Counted from the first letter of the stretch, positions 18,628 through 28,066 are shown. The stretch: 64,000 nucleotides of DNA from Pseudooceanicola sediminis (GCF_003575965.1 NZ_QWJJ01000015.1:80459-144458), one strand, 5' to 3'. Numbers and translations are program-made. Notes: a model not told the origin generated them from the letters alone.

Positions 18628-20480
18628 GCATACTTGAGGTCCGCGACCTGCGCATCGCGTTCCGCCAGGACGGCCAGAGGCACGAGGCCGTGAAGGGCGT
18701 CAGCTTTTCCGTCGACCGTGGCGAAACCGTGGCCTTGGTGGGAGAGTCGGGGTCGGGAAAATCCGTGACGGCCATGTCCACAGTCGCCTTGCTGGGGGAC
18801 AACGCCGAGGTTTCGGGCAGTGCGACCTTTGATGGGCAAGAGATGATCGGCGCCGATGCCCAGCTGCTGCGCAAGGTGCGCGGCAATGACATCAGCTTCA
18901 TCTTTCAGGAGCCGATGACATCGCTCAACCCGTTGCACACCATCGAAAAGCAGCTGGCTGAATCCATGGCGCTACACCAGGGGCTGAAGGGGCGCGGCAG
19001 GGGCAAGCGGTTCCTCGAAGGCTGGATGAACTTCACGCCTCTGCCGTTCTTCATCGGCGTCGCGGTCTTTCTGGTGGCACTGGCGGCCTATGCCAGTTTC
19101 GTGTCCACCGCGCCGAGCGAACCGAGCCTGGCTTTCCTGCCGGCATTCGGCGCTGATCTATTGCCGGGGGTGCTTGTTGCGATGGGGTGGGCGGCGGGGC
19201 TGACCGCGGTGCTCTGGGCCGGGAAATACCTGCTGGCGTCGCGCCTGCGCACGTGGATCATCACCTCCGAGACGCGCGAACGTTCTATCGCATTGCTGAA
19301 CCAGGTCGGTATCCGCGATGCGGAATCCCGCCTGACCGCTTATCCTCATGAACTTTCCGGCGGACAGCGTCAGCGCGTCATGATTGCCATGGCCCTGGCC
19401 AACCGGCCGGGCCTGCTGATTGCCGATGAACCGACAACCGCGCTCGACGTGACGATCCAGGCGCAGATCCTGGAACTGCTGGCCGAGCTCAAGGATCACA
19501 ACTCCATGGGGTTGCTGTTCATCACGCATGATCTTGGAATCGTGCGCCGCATCGCCGACCGCGTCTGCGTCATGAAGGATGGGGAGATCGTCGAAACAGG
19601 CCCGACAGACCAGATTTTTGCCAACCCGCAGCACCCCTATACACAGATGCTGCTGTCTGCCGCTGCCACAGGCGCCCCCCAGGCCGCGGCGACGGATGCG
19701 CCTGCCGTGCTCGAGGCCGAAAACCTGCGCATCTGGTTTCCGATCAAGGCGGGCCTGATGAAGCGCACGGTCGGGTACGTAAAGGCGGTCAACGACGCCA
19801 CGCTGACCGTTCATGCCGGTGAAACCCTAGGGGTCATCGGGGAATCCGGGTCAGGCAAATCGACGTTGGCCATGGCCCTGATGCGGTTGATCGGGTCCGA
19901 GGGGCAGATCCGATTTGAAGGTCAGGACATCCGTCAGTGGTCCACCGGGCAGCTACGTCATCTGCGCAAGGATATGCAGATCGTCTTTCAGGATCCCTTT
20001 GGCTCCCTCAGCCCTCGGATGACGTGCGAACAGATCATCGCCGAGGGGCTGTCGATCCACAAGATCGGGGATGGTCGTCCGCAGCGTGATCTGGTCGCCG
20101 AAGTGATGCGCGAAGTCGGGCTGGATCCGGCAGCGATGCATCGCTATCCGCACGAGTTTTCCGGCGGGCAGCGGCAACGCATTGCTATCGCCCGCGCAAT
20201 GATCCTGCGGCCCAAGCTGGTGGTGCTGGACGAACCCACGTCGGCGCTGGATATGACGGTGCAGGTGCAGATCGTCGATTTGCTGCGCGATTTGCAGCAG
20301 AAATACGGTCTGGCATATGTCTTTATCAGCCATGATCTGAAAGTTGTGCGCGCCATGTCGCACCGGGTGATGGTGATGCGGCAAGGTGACGTGGTGGAAA
20401 GCGGCACGGCGGCGCAGGTGTTTGATGCCCCGCAGGCTGCCTATACCCAGGATCTTTTTGCCGCCGCGTTGGATCGCTGA
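18624..20480 (+). CDS. yejF: YejF-type dual-domain ABC ATPase with an inserted membrane-helix pair
   Basis: 618 residues, against about 530 usual for YejF. Two complete ATPase domains are present: Walker A GESGSGKS at 40-47 with LSGGQRQR near 244 and [10 protein letters not shown], and a second set ([27 protein letters not shown]). The extra length lies in residues about 123-215, between the Q-loop ([10 protein letters not shown]) and the signature of domain 1. It holds two hydrophobic stretches (about 140-160 and 179-200) that read as membrane helices. Reading resumes normally at [14 protein letters not shown]. The ATPase powers peptide import through YejBE; the insert is unusual for a soluble subunit. 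Confidence 0.93.
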   Translation: MSILEVRDLRIAFRQDGQRHEAVKGVSFSVDRGETVALVGESGSGKSVTAMSTVALLGDNAEVSGSATFDGQEMIGADAQLLRKVRGNDISFIFQEPMTSLNPLHTIEKQLAESMALHQGLKGRGRGKRFLEGWMNFTPLPFFIGVAVFLVALAAYASFVSTAPSEPSLAFLPAFGADLLPGVLVAMGWAAGLTAVLWAGKYLLASRLRTWIITSETRERSIALLNQVGIRDAESRLTAYPHELSGGQRQRVMIAMALANRPGLLIADEPTTALDVTIQAQILELLAELKDHNSMGLLFITHDLGIVRRIADRVCVMKDGEIVETGPTDQIFANPQHPYTQMLLSAAATGAPQAAATDAPAVLEAENLRIWFPIKAGLMKRTVGYVKAVNDATLTVHAGETLGVIGESGSGKSTLAMALMRLIGSEGQIRFEGQDIRQWSTGQLRHLRKDMQIVFQDPFGSLSPRMTCEQIIAEGLSIHKIGDGRPQRDLVAEVMREVGLDPAAMHRYPHEFSGGQRQRIAIARAMILRPKLVVLDEPTSALDMTVQVQIVDLLRDLQQKYGLAYVFISHDLKVVRAMSHRVMVMRQGDVVESGTAAQVFDAPQAAYTQDLFAAALDR

Positions 20481-20492
20481 CGGCTTGGCGCC

Positions 20493-21854
20493 TCAGATCG
20501 CCGACGAATGACGGGCGGGCGCAGTGTCGTAACGATCAAAGGCACGGGCAATCATTCGCGTCAGCGGGCGCACTGGCTGCGGGATGAACAGCCCATCTGT
20601 CGTGACGCGCAGGAGATCGGGAAACTGGGCCGCGACCTCGTTGAACATTGCGGTCAACGCAGTTGGCGCGACGTCGAAATGCGCGGAAAGTTCGCCGGTG
20701 CGGACCTCGAAGTCGCACATCAGCGCCTCGATGATCCGGCCATGCAGGCGGTCTTCATGTGTGAAGGCATGTCCTCGCACGGTCGAAAAGACGCTGTTTC
20801 GGATGGCGGCCGTATATCCCGAGGTGGCGGCGTTGTTCTGGGTATACCCCTGCGGAAACCGAGAGATGGAAGACGCCCCGACGCCGATCAGCACATCTGA
20901 GGTGTCGTCCGTGTAACCTTGGAAGTTGCGCCGTAGCAGGCCGGCTTTCTGGGCGATCTCAAGCCCGTCGCCTGCAAGGGCAAAGTGGTCTATGCCGATT
21001 TCCGCGTAGCCGTCCCATTGGAACATCTGGCGCGCGACCTCGAACAGGGCAAGGCGCTGTTCGGGGGCGGGCAGTGTATCGGCGGGCAGCAAGCTCTGAC
21101 GGCGCGCCATCCAGGGCACGTGGGCATACCCATACAACGCAACGCGGTCGGGGCTGAGCGATAGCAATTTCTGAACGCTCTGGGTGATCTTTCCCGGTGT
21201 CTGATGCGGTAGCCCATAGAGGATATCGGCGTTGAGGCTGTAGACACCGTGATCGCGGATTGCAGCGACAACATCGCGTGTCACCTCGTAGCTCTGCTCG
21301 CGTCCGATGCACTTTTGGATCTGGGGGTCGAAATCCTGCACGCCGATCGAGGCGCGATTCATGCCTGCCGCCGAAAGCACGGAAAGACGCGCGTCGTCGA
21401 CCTCATTGGGGTCGATCTCGACCGAGAACTCGGCGTGGGGTGCCAGGGGGGCGACATCGGCAATGGCGCCGGCAAGGGTTTCCATCATCGCGGGCGTCAA
21501 CAGTGTGGGCGTACCGCCGCCCCAGTGCAGGCGCGAGAGCGCGACCCCTTCGGGCAGGTGAGCCTTGAGCATTCTCAGTTCGCTCAGAAGGGTTTGCAGG
21601 TAGGCCGCAACGGGGGCCGTGCTCTGCGTGCCCTGCGTTCGACAGGCGCAGAACCAGCAGAGGTGACGGCAGAACGGCACGTGGATATAGAGCGAGATGG
21701 CCGCTCCAGGGGGGATGGCGGCGATCCAGTCGGCATGGGCCGCAGGCCCGGTCACATCCGAGAAGTGCGGCGACGTGGGATAGCTGGTGTAACGCGGAAC
21801 TTTCGCGTCAAACAGGCCGTGGCGGGACAATTGCGTTTTGATATCCATGGGCAT
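20493..21854 (-). CDS. hemN: Oxygen-independent coproporphyrinogen III oxidase
   Basis: 453 residues, a radical-SAM enzyme that decarboxylates coproporphyrinogen III to protoporphyrinogen IX without oxygen. The cluster motif is C62-x3-C66-x2-C69 with Cys71 following, and the SAM-contacting GGGTPTLL lies after it. The C-terminal HemN domain ends in VRPLTRMIARAFDRY. In-frame ATGs at 21854 and 21848 are both possible. An FNR box 31 bp upstream, shared with fnrL, fits induction when oxygen falls. The aerobic counterpart hemF is at 39 kb. Confidence 0.95.
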   Translation of the reverse strand: MPMDIKTQLSRHGLFDAKVPRYTSYPTSPHFSDVTGPAAHADWIAAIPPGAAISLYIHVPFCRHLCWFCACRTQGTQSTAPVAAYLQTLLSELRMLKAHLPEGVALSRLHWGGGTPTLLTPAMMETLAGAIADVAPLAPHAEFSVEIDPNEVDDARLSVLSAAGMNRASIGVQDFDPQIQKCIGREQSYEVTRDVVAAIRDHGVYSLNADILYGLPHQTPGKITQSVQKLLSLSPDRVALYGYAHVPWMARRQSLLPADTLPAPEQRLALFEVARQMFQWDGYAEIGIDHFALAGDGLEIAQKAGLLRRNFQGYTDDTSDVLIGVGASSISRFPQGYTQNNAATSGYTAAIRNSVFSTVRGHAFTHEDRLHGRIIEALMCDFEVRTGELSAHFDVAPTALTAMFNEVAAQFPDLLRVTTDGLFIPQPVRPLTRMIARAFDRYDTAPARHSSAI

Positions 21855-21884
21855 AGGATTTAACAGGGCCTCACTGAGACCTCC

Positions 21885-21898
21885 TTGACCCAGATCAA
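21885..21898. promoter_or_regulatory. FNR-type box between hemN and fnrL
   Basis: TTGAC-CCAG-ATCAA, matching the consensus TTGAT-N4-ATCAA in nine of ten defined bases. It is 31 bp from the hemN start and 28 bp from the fnrL start, so it can serve both divergent genes. For fnrL the closeness suggests autoregulation. Confidence 0.85.
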
Positions 21899-21925
21899 TC
21901 TGCCACCGGCAACATACAGGCGATC

Positions 21926-22672
21926 ATGCTGCACACTGACCTCGCCCATTCCACGCAAGATTGTAAAGCTTGCCCGATACGGCATCGGGCAGTCTGCGCC
22001 CGCTGTGACGCCGATGAATTGGCCGTGTTGGAAGAAATCAAGTATTACCGCAGCTTCGAGGCGGGGCAGACTGTCGTGTGGGCGGGGGATCGGATGGAGT
22101 TCGTCGGGTCCGTCGTTTCGGGCGTGGCGACGCTGACGCAGGCGATGGAGGACGGCCGTACGCAGATGGTGGGGCTGTTGCTGCCGTCGGATTTCGTGGG
22201 GCGGCCGGGCCGCGACGGGGCTGCCTATGACGTGGTGGCGACGACCGGGCTGGTCATGTGCTGTTTTCGCAAGAAGCCGTTCGAGCAGCTGATGGAGACG
22301 ACGCCGCATATCGCGCAGCGTCTCTTGCAGATGACACTGGACGAACTGGATGCGGCGCGTGAATGGATGCTGGTGCTGGGGCGCAAGACCGCACGCGAGA
22401 AGATCGCCAGCCTGCTGGCCATCGTGGCGCGGCGGGATGCGACGCTCAACCTGATGACTCCCAACGGAAAACTGGTCTTTGATCTGCCGCTGACGCGCGA
22501 GGCGATGGCAGATTACCTGGGGCTGACGCTGGAAACCGTGAGCCGGCAGATCTCGGCCCTGAAGCGCGACGGGGTGATCGTGCTGGAGGGCACGCGTCAT
22601 GTCGTCGTGCCCGATTTCAGCCGCCTGCTGGAAGAAGCCGGGGATGACAGCGACGGCGGTATCCTGAGCTGA
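21926..22672 (+). CDS. fnrL: Oxygen-sensing Crp/FNR-family regulator FnrL
   Basis: 248 residues. N-terminal cysteines Cys13, Cys16, Cys24 and Cys27, with Cys112/113 in the effector domain, supply candidate ligands for an oxygen-labile 4Fe-4S cluster in the C-x2-C-x7-C pattern of alphaproteobacterial FNRs. The cNMP-like domain spans about 40-150, and the helix-turn-helix near 190-215 contains the FNR-type recognition sequence LETVSRQISALKR. It should activate boxes beside ccoN, ccoG, uspA and hemN in this window. A strong terminator follows. Confidence 0.95.
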   Translation: MLHTDLAHSTQDCKACPIRHRAVCARCDADELAVLEEIKYYRSFEAGQTVVWAGDRMEFVGSVVSGVATLTQAMEDGRTQMVGLLLPSDFVGRPGRDGAAYDVVATTGLVMCCFRKKPFEQLMETTPHIAQRLLQMTLDELDAAREWMLVLGRKTAREKIASLLAIVARRDATLNLMTPNGKLVFDLPLTREAMADYLGLTLETVSRQISALKRDGVIVLEGTRHVVVPDFSRLLEEAGDDSDGGILS

Positions 22673-22696
22673 GATGTCGCCGCGGGACGACAGGAG

Positions 22697-22726
22697 ATGC
22701 CCTGCGCGAGCGCGGGGCATTTTTTT
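22697..22726 (+). terminator. Intrinsic terminator of fnrL
   Basis: An 11-base stem with one G-U pair (22697-22707 with 22710-22720) and a two-base gap in the tip, followed by an uninterrupted run of seven T (22720-22726). Confidence 0.9.
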
Positions 22727-22816
22727 GTGCCCACAGCGGTGCGGTGGCGGCGGTGTGACGCGGTGGTGTGAAGGGGCGGTCCCCAGTCGTGCAAGCCCTT
22801 GAAATTAAAGGATTCG

Positions 22817-22861
22817 GACGTCGGTATCTTGACGGTATCGAAGCGGTATCCGAACGGTGCG
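22817..22861 (-). repeat. GATACCG 11-bp periodic element, copy 2
   Basis: Read on the minus strand: CGCACCG, GATACCG, GATACCG, GATACCG, the last running into ACGTC. Plus-strand positions of the units are 22855, 22844, 22833 and 22822, exactly 11 bp apart. It lies in the gap between the fnrL terminator and the uspA stop. Confidence 0.75.
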
Positions 22862-22912
22862 GAAAAGCCCCCGACCGGGCAGCGGGGAGACGCGCGTGCG
22901 GAGCGCGGGAGG

Positions 22913-22972
22913 GAGGGCTCTGCCCTCGGCGCGGGGCGCCTCACCCGGGGTATTTCGGGCCAGATGACAGGG
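22913..22972 (+). repeat. Intergenic palindrome of the GGGGTATTT..CCAGATGA type
   Basis: GAGGGC-TCT-GCCCTC hairpin (22913-22927), a GC-rich middle, then GGGGTATTTCGGGCCAGATG. Copies of the same plan recur at 39166 and 47094; a sister type ending CAGGGAAA occurs at 42380, 44720 and 51728. Confidence 0.65.
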
Positions 22973-23244
22973 AGGGCGTCGCGTCTGCGCCGGGGTGTGG
23001 CGAGACATGTGCAGTGGGGCGCGGTCGGTGGTGCACACTCGGTAGGGTCGATCCGGCAGGACACGGGCGGGGTGCATCCCGGGGGGATGATCGGGCGGTG
23101 CGCGCAGGCCGAGAGGCGGGGCGCTCAGGGCAAGGCAGCTCAGGGCGACACCAGTTTGGGGGGAGGGCAGTTTGGGTGCAACGCCAGTTCTGGGGCAAGG
23201 TGGGGCAGCGGGGGGAGAGACGCGCTGCCCCGGTTTTCGGAGGT

Positions 23245-24081
23245 TCAGTGCGCCAGGAAGATCGGCAGTTCGCTGGCCTCCAGCATGTTGCGGGTGGCGC
23301 CGCCCAGGATCGCCTGGCGGAACCGCGAATGACCATAGCCGCCCATGACGATCAGATCCGCCGAGATGTCCTGCGCGTGGCGGCTGATCTGGTCGGAGAC
23401 GCGGGGCATGGTTTTCGCCACGACCTCGATACTGGCCGAGACGCCGTGGCGGGCCAGCCATGTCGCGAGCAGGCCGCCCGGATCGGAACGGTTCGGGCCA
23501 TGCACTGGCGGGTCGATCACCACGATATGCACGTCGCGCGCCTGTTGCAGCAGCGGCAGGGCGGCGCGCACGGCGGCGAGGGCCTCGGGTGTTTCGTTCC
23601 AGGCGATCAGCGGGGTTTTCAGCGCCTCGGGGGTGGCCTGCGCGGGCAGGATCAGGATCGGGGCGCGGCCTTCGAACAGGCAGGCTTCGGTGATCTGTTC
23701 ATGTTCGGACTGGCGGTTCGGGCCGTAGGGCTTTGGCAGGACGACGAGATCGGCAAAGCGTGCGCGCCAGCCGACATGGCGACCGATGTCGCCGAGCTGT
23801 GTCACGTCGGCCTCGCTGGACCAGCGCAGTTCCGCCCCGGCCATTGCCTGGGTGACGGTCTTTTCCAGGTCGCGTGATTCGGCCACGGCGGTGTCGATCG
23901 CCTCTTGCAGGATCAGCGCGTTTTCACCGGGGTAGTAATAGCCGACCTGGCTGCGGTCGATGCCGAGGCAGAGCACATCGAGATGCGCGTCCTGCCGGAT
24001 GGCAACGGTGACGGCGTTGTCGAGGACAATCCGGGCGTCATCGTTTTGCGTGACGACCGTGAAGATAGATTTGTAGGCCAT
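23245..24081 (-). CDS. Universal stress protein (tandem UspA domains)
   Basis: 278 residues, starting MAYKSIFTVVTQNDDARIVLDNAV and ending GGATRNMLEASELPIFLAH. The final block follows GGYGHSRFRQAILGG, the G-2x-G-9x-G(S/T) nucleotide-binding loop of UspA proteins. At 278 residues it holds two Usp folds, the first degenerate. The ATG at 24081 has GGAGG upstream. A UspA gene next to ccoN is common in Rhodobacterales. FNR box 24144-24157 lies about -41 from a plausible start of transcription near 24109, suggesting low-oxygen induction. Confidence 0.88.
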   Translation of the reverse strand: MAYKSIFTVVTQNDDARIVLDNAVTVAIRQDAHLDVLCLGIDRSQVGYYYPGENALILQEAIDTAVAESRDLEKTVTQAMAGAELRWSSEADVTQLGDIGRHVGWRARFADLVVLPKPYGPNRQSEHEQITEACLFEGRAPILILPAQATPEALKTPLIAWNETPEALAAVRAALPLLQQARDVHIVVIDPPVHGPNRSDPGGLLATWLARHGVSASIEVVAKTMPRVSDQISRHAQDISADLIVMGGYGHSRFRQAILGGATRNMLEASELPIFLAH

Positions 24082-24143
24082 TCCAGCCTCCCTCTCTTGG
24101 CATTGCGATGAGGCCATTCCAGCACGCCTGTCCATGCGCCGCC

Positions 24144-24157
24144 CTGATCTGGGTCAA
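24144..24157. promoter_or_regulatory. FNR-type box 1 in the uspA-ccoN divergent promoter
   Basis: CTGAT-CTGG-GTCAA, a two-mismatch FNR box. Centred at 24150.5, it is correctly placed at about -41.5 for a leftward start near 24109; a -10-like TGGAAT reads on the minus strand at 24121-24116. It therefore probably serves uspA. Confidence 0.75.
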
Positions 24158-24171
24158 GCCGCCCGTGGCGA

Positions 24172-24185
24172 TTGATGCAGATCAA
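24172..24185. promoter_or_regulatory. FNR-type box 2 in the uspA-ccoN divergent promoter
   Basis: TTGAT-GCAG-ATCAA, a perfect FNR consensus. Centred at 24178.5, with a -10-like TGATAA at 24207-24212, it sits at about -40.5 from a rightward start near 24219, the class II activator position. It should drive ccoNOQP. Confidence 0.88.
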
Positions 24186-24292
24186 GGAAAGCCGATCACG
24201 CAGCGGTGATAAGCAGCCGGGCAAGGACGCGAATGCGCGACGGGACGGACCCCGGCGCGGGGCCGACAGCCCGGACGGACAGAGGGACGAAT

Positions 24293-25912
24293 ATGACAAA
24301 TGCAGTAAAGCTGATCGTGCTGGCGATTGTCACGCTGATGGCGGCAATCGCGGCGAATTACGCACGCGACCTGGCCTATATGGTCAATGCGCTGGTGGTG
24401 ATGGCGGTGTCGGCGGGGATGTTCATCGTGGTGCTGCGGCACACCGATGAAGAGGTCGTGGTGCGCGATCTGTCGGGCGAATACATGGACGACGTGATTC
24501 GGTTCGGGGTGGTGGCAACGGCGTTCTGGGGCGTCGTCGGGTTTCTGGTGGGGGTGTTCATCGCCTTTCAGCTGGCGTTTCCGGCGCTGAATTTCGGCTG
24601 GGCCGATGGGTATCTGAACTTTGGCCGCCTGCGCCCGCTGCACACCAGTGCGGTGATCTTTGCCTTTGGGGGCAATGCGCTGATCTGTACCAGTTTCTAT
24701 GTCGTGCAGCGCACCAGCGCGGTGCGGCTGTGGGGCGGCAACCTGGCGTGGTTCGTGTTCTGGGGTTACAACCTGTTCATCGTGATGGCGGCGCTGAGCT
24801 ATGTCCTGGGCGGGTCCCAGTCCAAGGAATATGCCGAGCCGGAGTGGTATATCGACCTGTGGCTGACGGTTGTCTGGGTGGCCTACCTGGCGGTGTTCCT
24901 GGGCACGGTGATCAAGCGGAAAGAGCCGCATATCTACGTGGCGAACTGGTTCTACCTGGCCTTTATCGTGACGGTCGCCATGCTGCACGTGGTCAACAAC
25001 CTGGCGGTGCCGGTCAGCATCTGGGGCGGCAAGTCCGTGCAGCTGTTTTCCGGTGTGCAGGATGCGATGACGCAGTGGTGGTACGGTCACAACGCGGTCG
25101 GGTTTTTCCTGACCGCCGGGTTCCTGGGGATGATGTACTATTTCGTGCCCAAGCAGGCCGAGCGGCCCGTCTATAGTTACAAGCTGTCGATCATCCACTT
25201 CTGGGCGCTGATCTTTCTGTATATCTGGGCCGGTCCGCACCATCTGCATTATACCGCGCTGCCCGATTGGGCGAGCACGCTGGGCATGGTGTTTTCCATC
25301 ATCCTGTGGATGCCGAGCTGGGGCGGCATGATCAACGGTCTGATGACGTTGAGCGGCGCCTGGGACAAGCTGCGCACCGATCCGGTGATCCGCATGATGG
25401 TGCTGGCGATCGGGTTCTACGGCATGTCCACCTTCGAGGGGCCGGTGATGTCGATCCGGGCCGTGAATTCGCTGTCGCATTACACCGACTGGACCATCGG
25501 GCACGTGCATTCCGGGGCGCTGGGCTGGAACGGGATGATCACCTTCGGGTGCCTGTATTTCCTGGTGCCGCGGCTGTGGAACCGGGTGGGGCTGTACAGC
25601 CTGTCGATGGTGAGCTGGCATTTCTGGTTGGCGACGATCGGGATCGTTCTCTACGCCGCGTCGATGTGGGTGACCGGGATCATGGAGGGGCTGATGTGGC
25701 GCGAGGTGGATGCCAACGGGTTCCTGGTGAACAGCTTTGCCGACACGGTGGCCGCGAAGTTCCCGATGTACGTGGTGCGTGGGCTGGGCGGGGTCATGTA
25801 CCTGAGCGGCGCAATCATCATGTGCGTCAACCTGTGGCTGACCGCCACCCGCGCGCCCCAGATCGGCGAAGCCAGCGGACCCCGGGCCAATGGCCTGGTC
25901 CCGGCAGAATAA
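24293..25912 (+). CDS. ccoN: cbb3-type cytochrome c oxidase subunit I
   Basis: 539 residues, the haem-copper catalytic subunit with about 12-14 membrane helices. It reduces oxygen at the b3-CuB site with high affinity and pumps protons. Recognisable landmarks are the low-spin haem region [15 protein letters not shown], the CuB/active-site region [25 protein letters not shown] and [12 protein letters not shown]. The start ATG at 24293 begins [16 protein letters not shown]; longer frames upstream lack a ribosome site. It is first in ccoNOQP, 12 bases before ccoO, under FNR box 2. Confidence 0.97.
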   Translation: MTNAVKLIVLAIVTLMAAIAANYARDLAYMVNALVVMAVSAGMFIVVLRHTDEEVVVRDLSGEYMDDVIRFGVVATAFWGVVGFLVGVFIAFQLAFPALNFGWADGYLNFGRLRPLHTSAVIFAFGGNALICTSFYVVQRTSAVRLWGGNLAWFVFWGYNLFIVMAALSYVLGGSQSKEYAEPEWYIDLWLTVVWVAYLAVFLGTVIKRKEPHIYVANWFYLAFIVTVAMLHVVNNLAVPVSIWGGKSVQLFSGVQDAMTQWWYGHNAVGFFLTAGFLGMMYYFVPKQAERPVYSYKLSIIHFWALIFLYIWAGPHHLHYTALPDWASTLGMVFSIILWMPSWGGMINGLMTLSGAWDKLRTDPVIRMMVLAIGFYGMSTFEGPVMSIRAVNSLSHYTDWTIGHVHSGALGWNGMITFGCLYFLVPRLWNRVGLYSLSMVSWHFWLATIGIVLYAASMWVTGIMEGLMWREVDANGFLVNSFADTVAAKFPMYVVRGLGGVMYLSGAIIMCVNLWLTATRAPQIGEASGPRANGLVPAE

Positions 25913-25924
25913 GGAGCGGAAAAC

Positions 25925-26650
25925 ATGGGTATTCTCGATAAGCACAAGTTCCTCGAGCGGAACGCGACGCTGCTGCTGGTCTGTTCCTTTGCGGTCGTCA
26001 GCATTGGCGGGATCGTGGAGATCGCGCCGCTGTTCTACCTGCAGAACACCATCGAGGAGGTGGAGGGCATGCGCCCCTATTCGCCGCTGGAGCTGGCGGG
26101 GCGCGATGTCTACATCCGGGAGGGCTGCTATGTCTGCCATTCCCAGATGATCCGCCCGATGCGTGACGAGGTGGAGCGCTATGGGCACTACTCTCTGGCG
26201 GCCGAGTCGATGTATGACCATCCGTTCCAGTGGGGCAGCAAGCGCACCGGGCCGGACCTGGCGCGGGTCGGCGGGCGCTACAGCGACGAATGGCATGTCG
26301 ACCACCTGAGCGACCCGCAGAGCGTGGTGCCGGAATCGGTGATGCCGAAGTACGCCTTTCTGGCCGATGTGCCGATCGACGGGCGCTATATCCAGGACGA
26401 GCTGAAGGCGCATCGCGTGGTCGGCGTGCCGTACACGGACGAGATGATCGCCAACGCCGAAGCCGATTTTTCAGTGCAGGTCCAGCCGTTCGGCAATTGG
26501 GACGACATGGTGGCGCGCTATCCAAAGGCGCAGGTGCGCAATTTCGACGGGCGGTCGGGCATTTCGGAAATGGATGCGCTGATCGCCTATCTTCAGATGC
26601 TGGGCACGCTGGTCGATTTTTCGACCTTCACGCCCGACGCAAGCCGCTAA
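25925..26650 (+). CDS. ccoO: cbb3-type cytochrome c oxidase subunit II
   Basis: 241 residues, the membrane-anchored mono-haem cytochrome c subunit. One N-terminal helix (about 15-35), haem motif CYVCH at 68-72, and a methionine ligand region in [11 protein letters not shown]. It passes electrons from CcoP to the CcoN active site. The ribosome site AAGGAG precedes the ATG at 25925. Confidence 0.97.
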   Translation: MGILDKHKFLERNATLLLVCSFAVVSIGGIVEIAPLFYLQNTIEEVEGMRPYSPLELAGRDVYIREGCYVCHSQMIRPMRDEVERYGHYSLAAESMYDHPFQWGSKRTGPDLARVGGRYSDEWHVDHLSDPQSVVPESVMPKYAFLADVPIDGRYIQDELKAHRVVGVPYTDEMIANAEADFSVQVQPFGNWDDMVARYPKAQVRNFDGRSGISEMDALIAYLQMLGTLVDFSTFTPDASR

Positions 26651-26663
26651 GGGGAGAGCAAAG

Positions 26664-26846
26664 ATGGATACCTATTCCCTGATGCGCGAATTTGCCGACA
26701 GCTGGATGTTGCTGTGGCTGTTCGTGTTCTTTGTCTGTGTCTTTGTCTGGGTGTTCCGCCCCGGCAGCCGCCGGGTGTACCGCGACACGGCCAGCATTCC
26801 CTTTCGCAACGATGACCGGCCTGCTGCCGCCGACAAGGAGGCCTGA
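26664..26846 (+). CDS. ccoQ: cbb3-type oxidase subunit CcoQ
   Basis: 60 residues with one membrane helix (about 12-30, WMLLWLFVFFVCVFVWVF) followed by FRPGSRRVYRDTA, the conserved CcoQ end. It is a small stabilising/assembly subunit of the cbb3 complex. It lies between ccoO and ccoP with three bases to the latter. Confidence 0.95.
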   Translation: MDTYSLMREFADSWMLLWLFVFFVCVFVWVFRPGSRRVYRDTASIPFRNDDRPAAADKEA

Positions 26847-26849
26847 GCG

Positions 26850-27713
26850 ATGAGCGACAATGACCTGAAGGACAAGCACGGAACCACCGGCCACAGCTGG
26901 GACGGGATCGAGGAGCTGAACACGCCGCTGCCGCGCTGGTGGCTGTACACCTTTTACGCCTGCATCGTCTGGGGCATCGGCTATGCGGTGCTGTTCCCGT
27001 CCATCCCGCTGCTGCGGGGCGCGACCCCGGGGATGCTGGGCTTTTCCACCCGTGGCCAGCTTGAGGAAAAGCTGACAGCGGTCGAGACGGCGAATGCCGG
27101 GATCAACCAGCAACTTGTCTCCGTTCCGCTGGAGGAGATCGCGGGGGATGGCGCGCTGAACCAATACGCCACCTCTGCGGGTGGGGCGGTGTTCAAGACC
27201 TGGTGCGCGCAGTGCCACGGGTCAGGGGCGGCGGGGGCCAAGGGGTATCCCAACCTGCTGGATGACGACTGGCTTTGGGGTGGTTCGATCGACGCGATCC
27301 ACACCACCATCACCCATGGCATCCGCAACGAGACAGACCCTGACGCCCGCTATAGCCAGATGCCCGCCTTTGGCGCCGATGACATCCTGGAAAACGACGA
27401 TATCGACGCGGTGGTCAATTTCGTGATGTCGCTGTCGGGCACGCCGCAGGACGCGGGCGTCGTGCCGCGTGGGGCAGAGGTCTTTGCCGAGAACTGCGTG
27501 TCGTGTCATGGCGAGGCCGCCACGGGCGACCGCGATCAGGGCGCACCGAACCTGCGGGATGCAATCTGGCTGTACGGAGGCGACTATGCGTCGATCCACG
27601 AAACCGTGCAAAACGCGCGCTTTGGCGTGATGCCGAGCTGGGGCGACCGGCTGAGCGAGGCGCAGATCCGCGCCGTGGCCAGCTATGTCCACCAATTGGG
27701 CGGCGGCGAGTAA
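26850..27713 (+). CDS. ccoP: cbb3-type cytochrome c oxidase di-haem subunit III
   Basis: 287 residues. A cytoplasmic start (WDGIEELNTPLPRWW) leads to one helix at about 31-52, then two cytochrome c domains with motifs CAQCH at 119-123 and CVSCH at 216-220. CcoP receives electrons from soluble or anchored cytochrome c, for example the one at 13.6 kb. It ends the ccoNOQP operon, followed by a terminator. Confidence 0.97.
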   Translation: MSDNDLKDKHGTTGHSWDGIEELNTPLPRWWLYTFYACIVWGIGYAVLFPSIPLLRGATPGMLGFSTRGQLEEKLTAVETANAGINQQLVSVPLEEIAGDGALNQYATSAGGAVFKTWCAQCHGSGAAGAKGYPNLLDDDWLWGGSIDAIHTTITHGIRNETDPDARYSQMPAFGADDILENDDIDAVVNFVMSLSGTPQDAGVVPRGAEVFAENCVSCHGEAATGDRDQGAPNLRDAIWLYGGDYASIHETVQNARFGVMPSWGDRLSEAQIRAVASYVHQLGGGE

Positions 27714-27821
27714 CGCCGACCCGACGCCAAGCCCGTCCGCCGGTTCGTCCCCTGCGGCCGGGCGGGCGTGCCCCGGTCCATCCTGTTCGCGCAAATCCTG
27801 AGCCGGGGTGCGCCACAAAAG

Positions 27822-27853
27822 AAACCCCGCAGCGCGATAGCCTGCGGGGTTTT
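27822..27853 (+). terminator. Intrinsic terminator of ccoNOQP
   Basis: AAACCCCGCA (27822-27831) pairs perfectly with TGCGGGGTTT (27843-27852), with T residues in and after the right arm. It would also terminate in the opposite direction. Confidence 0.85.
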
Positions 27854-27907
27854 CAGTTTGCCCGGCACGGGGAGATTGATGCCGGGGTTGGGGGGCCATC
27901 GCGGCCC

Positions 27908-28066
27908 TCAGGGTCTGGTCCAGTCGATCAGATCCTGAAGCCAGTGCAGGCGTTCGCGGCGGGCGCGCCGCGGGGCATCGCGATAGGGGCGGCCATTCGG
28001 GTGGCGGCCGCGCGCGTCGAGGTCAGAGGGGTAGAGGTCTTGGGAACGGTCATAAAACGGGCCCAT
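27908..28066 (-). CDS. Small arginine-rich hypothetical protein (52 aa)
   Basis: 52 residues, starting MGPFYDRSQDLYPSD and ending LHWLQDLIDWTRP. The middle (about 20-40) is very basic (many Arg), and the end is an amphipathic aromatic helix. I do not recognise a family. The strongest evidence for expression is an AGGAGGA site seven bases before the ATG at 28066. It lies between the ccoP terminator and the LysR gene, on the opposite strand, downstream of another tiny ORF. Confidence 0.5.
   Translation of the reverse strand: MGPFYDRSQDLYPSDLDARGRHPNGRPYRDAPRRARRERLHWLQDLIDWTRP

Larger units (their letters stand above)
22727..23244. other. Gene-free interval between fnrL and uspA
   Basis: About 520 bp without a credible gene. 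It carries one GATACCG periodic element (22817-22861, minus orientation) and one palindromic GGGGTATTT element (22913-22972). The remaining 270 bp is G-rich on the plus strand with nothing recognisable; the many frames open here lack ribosome sites and coding character. Confidence 0.6.

Noticed and set aside
24182-26413. A 743-codon minus-strand frame opposite ccoN and ccoO
   Set aside because: It is antisense to two certain genes, is dominated by His, Gln, Arg and Pro, and has no ribosome site. It is an effect of GC-rich codon use.
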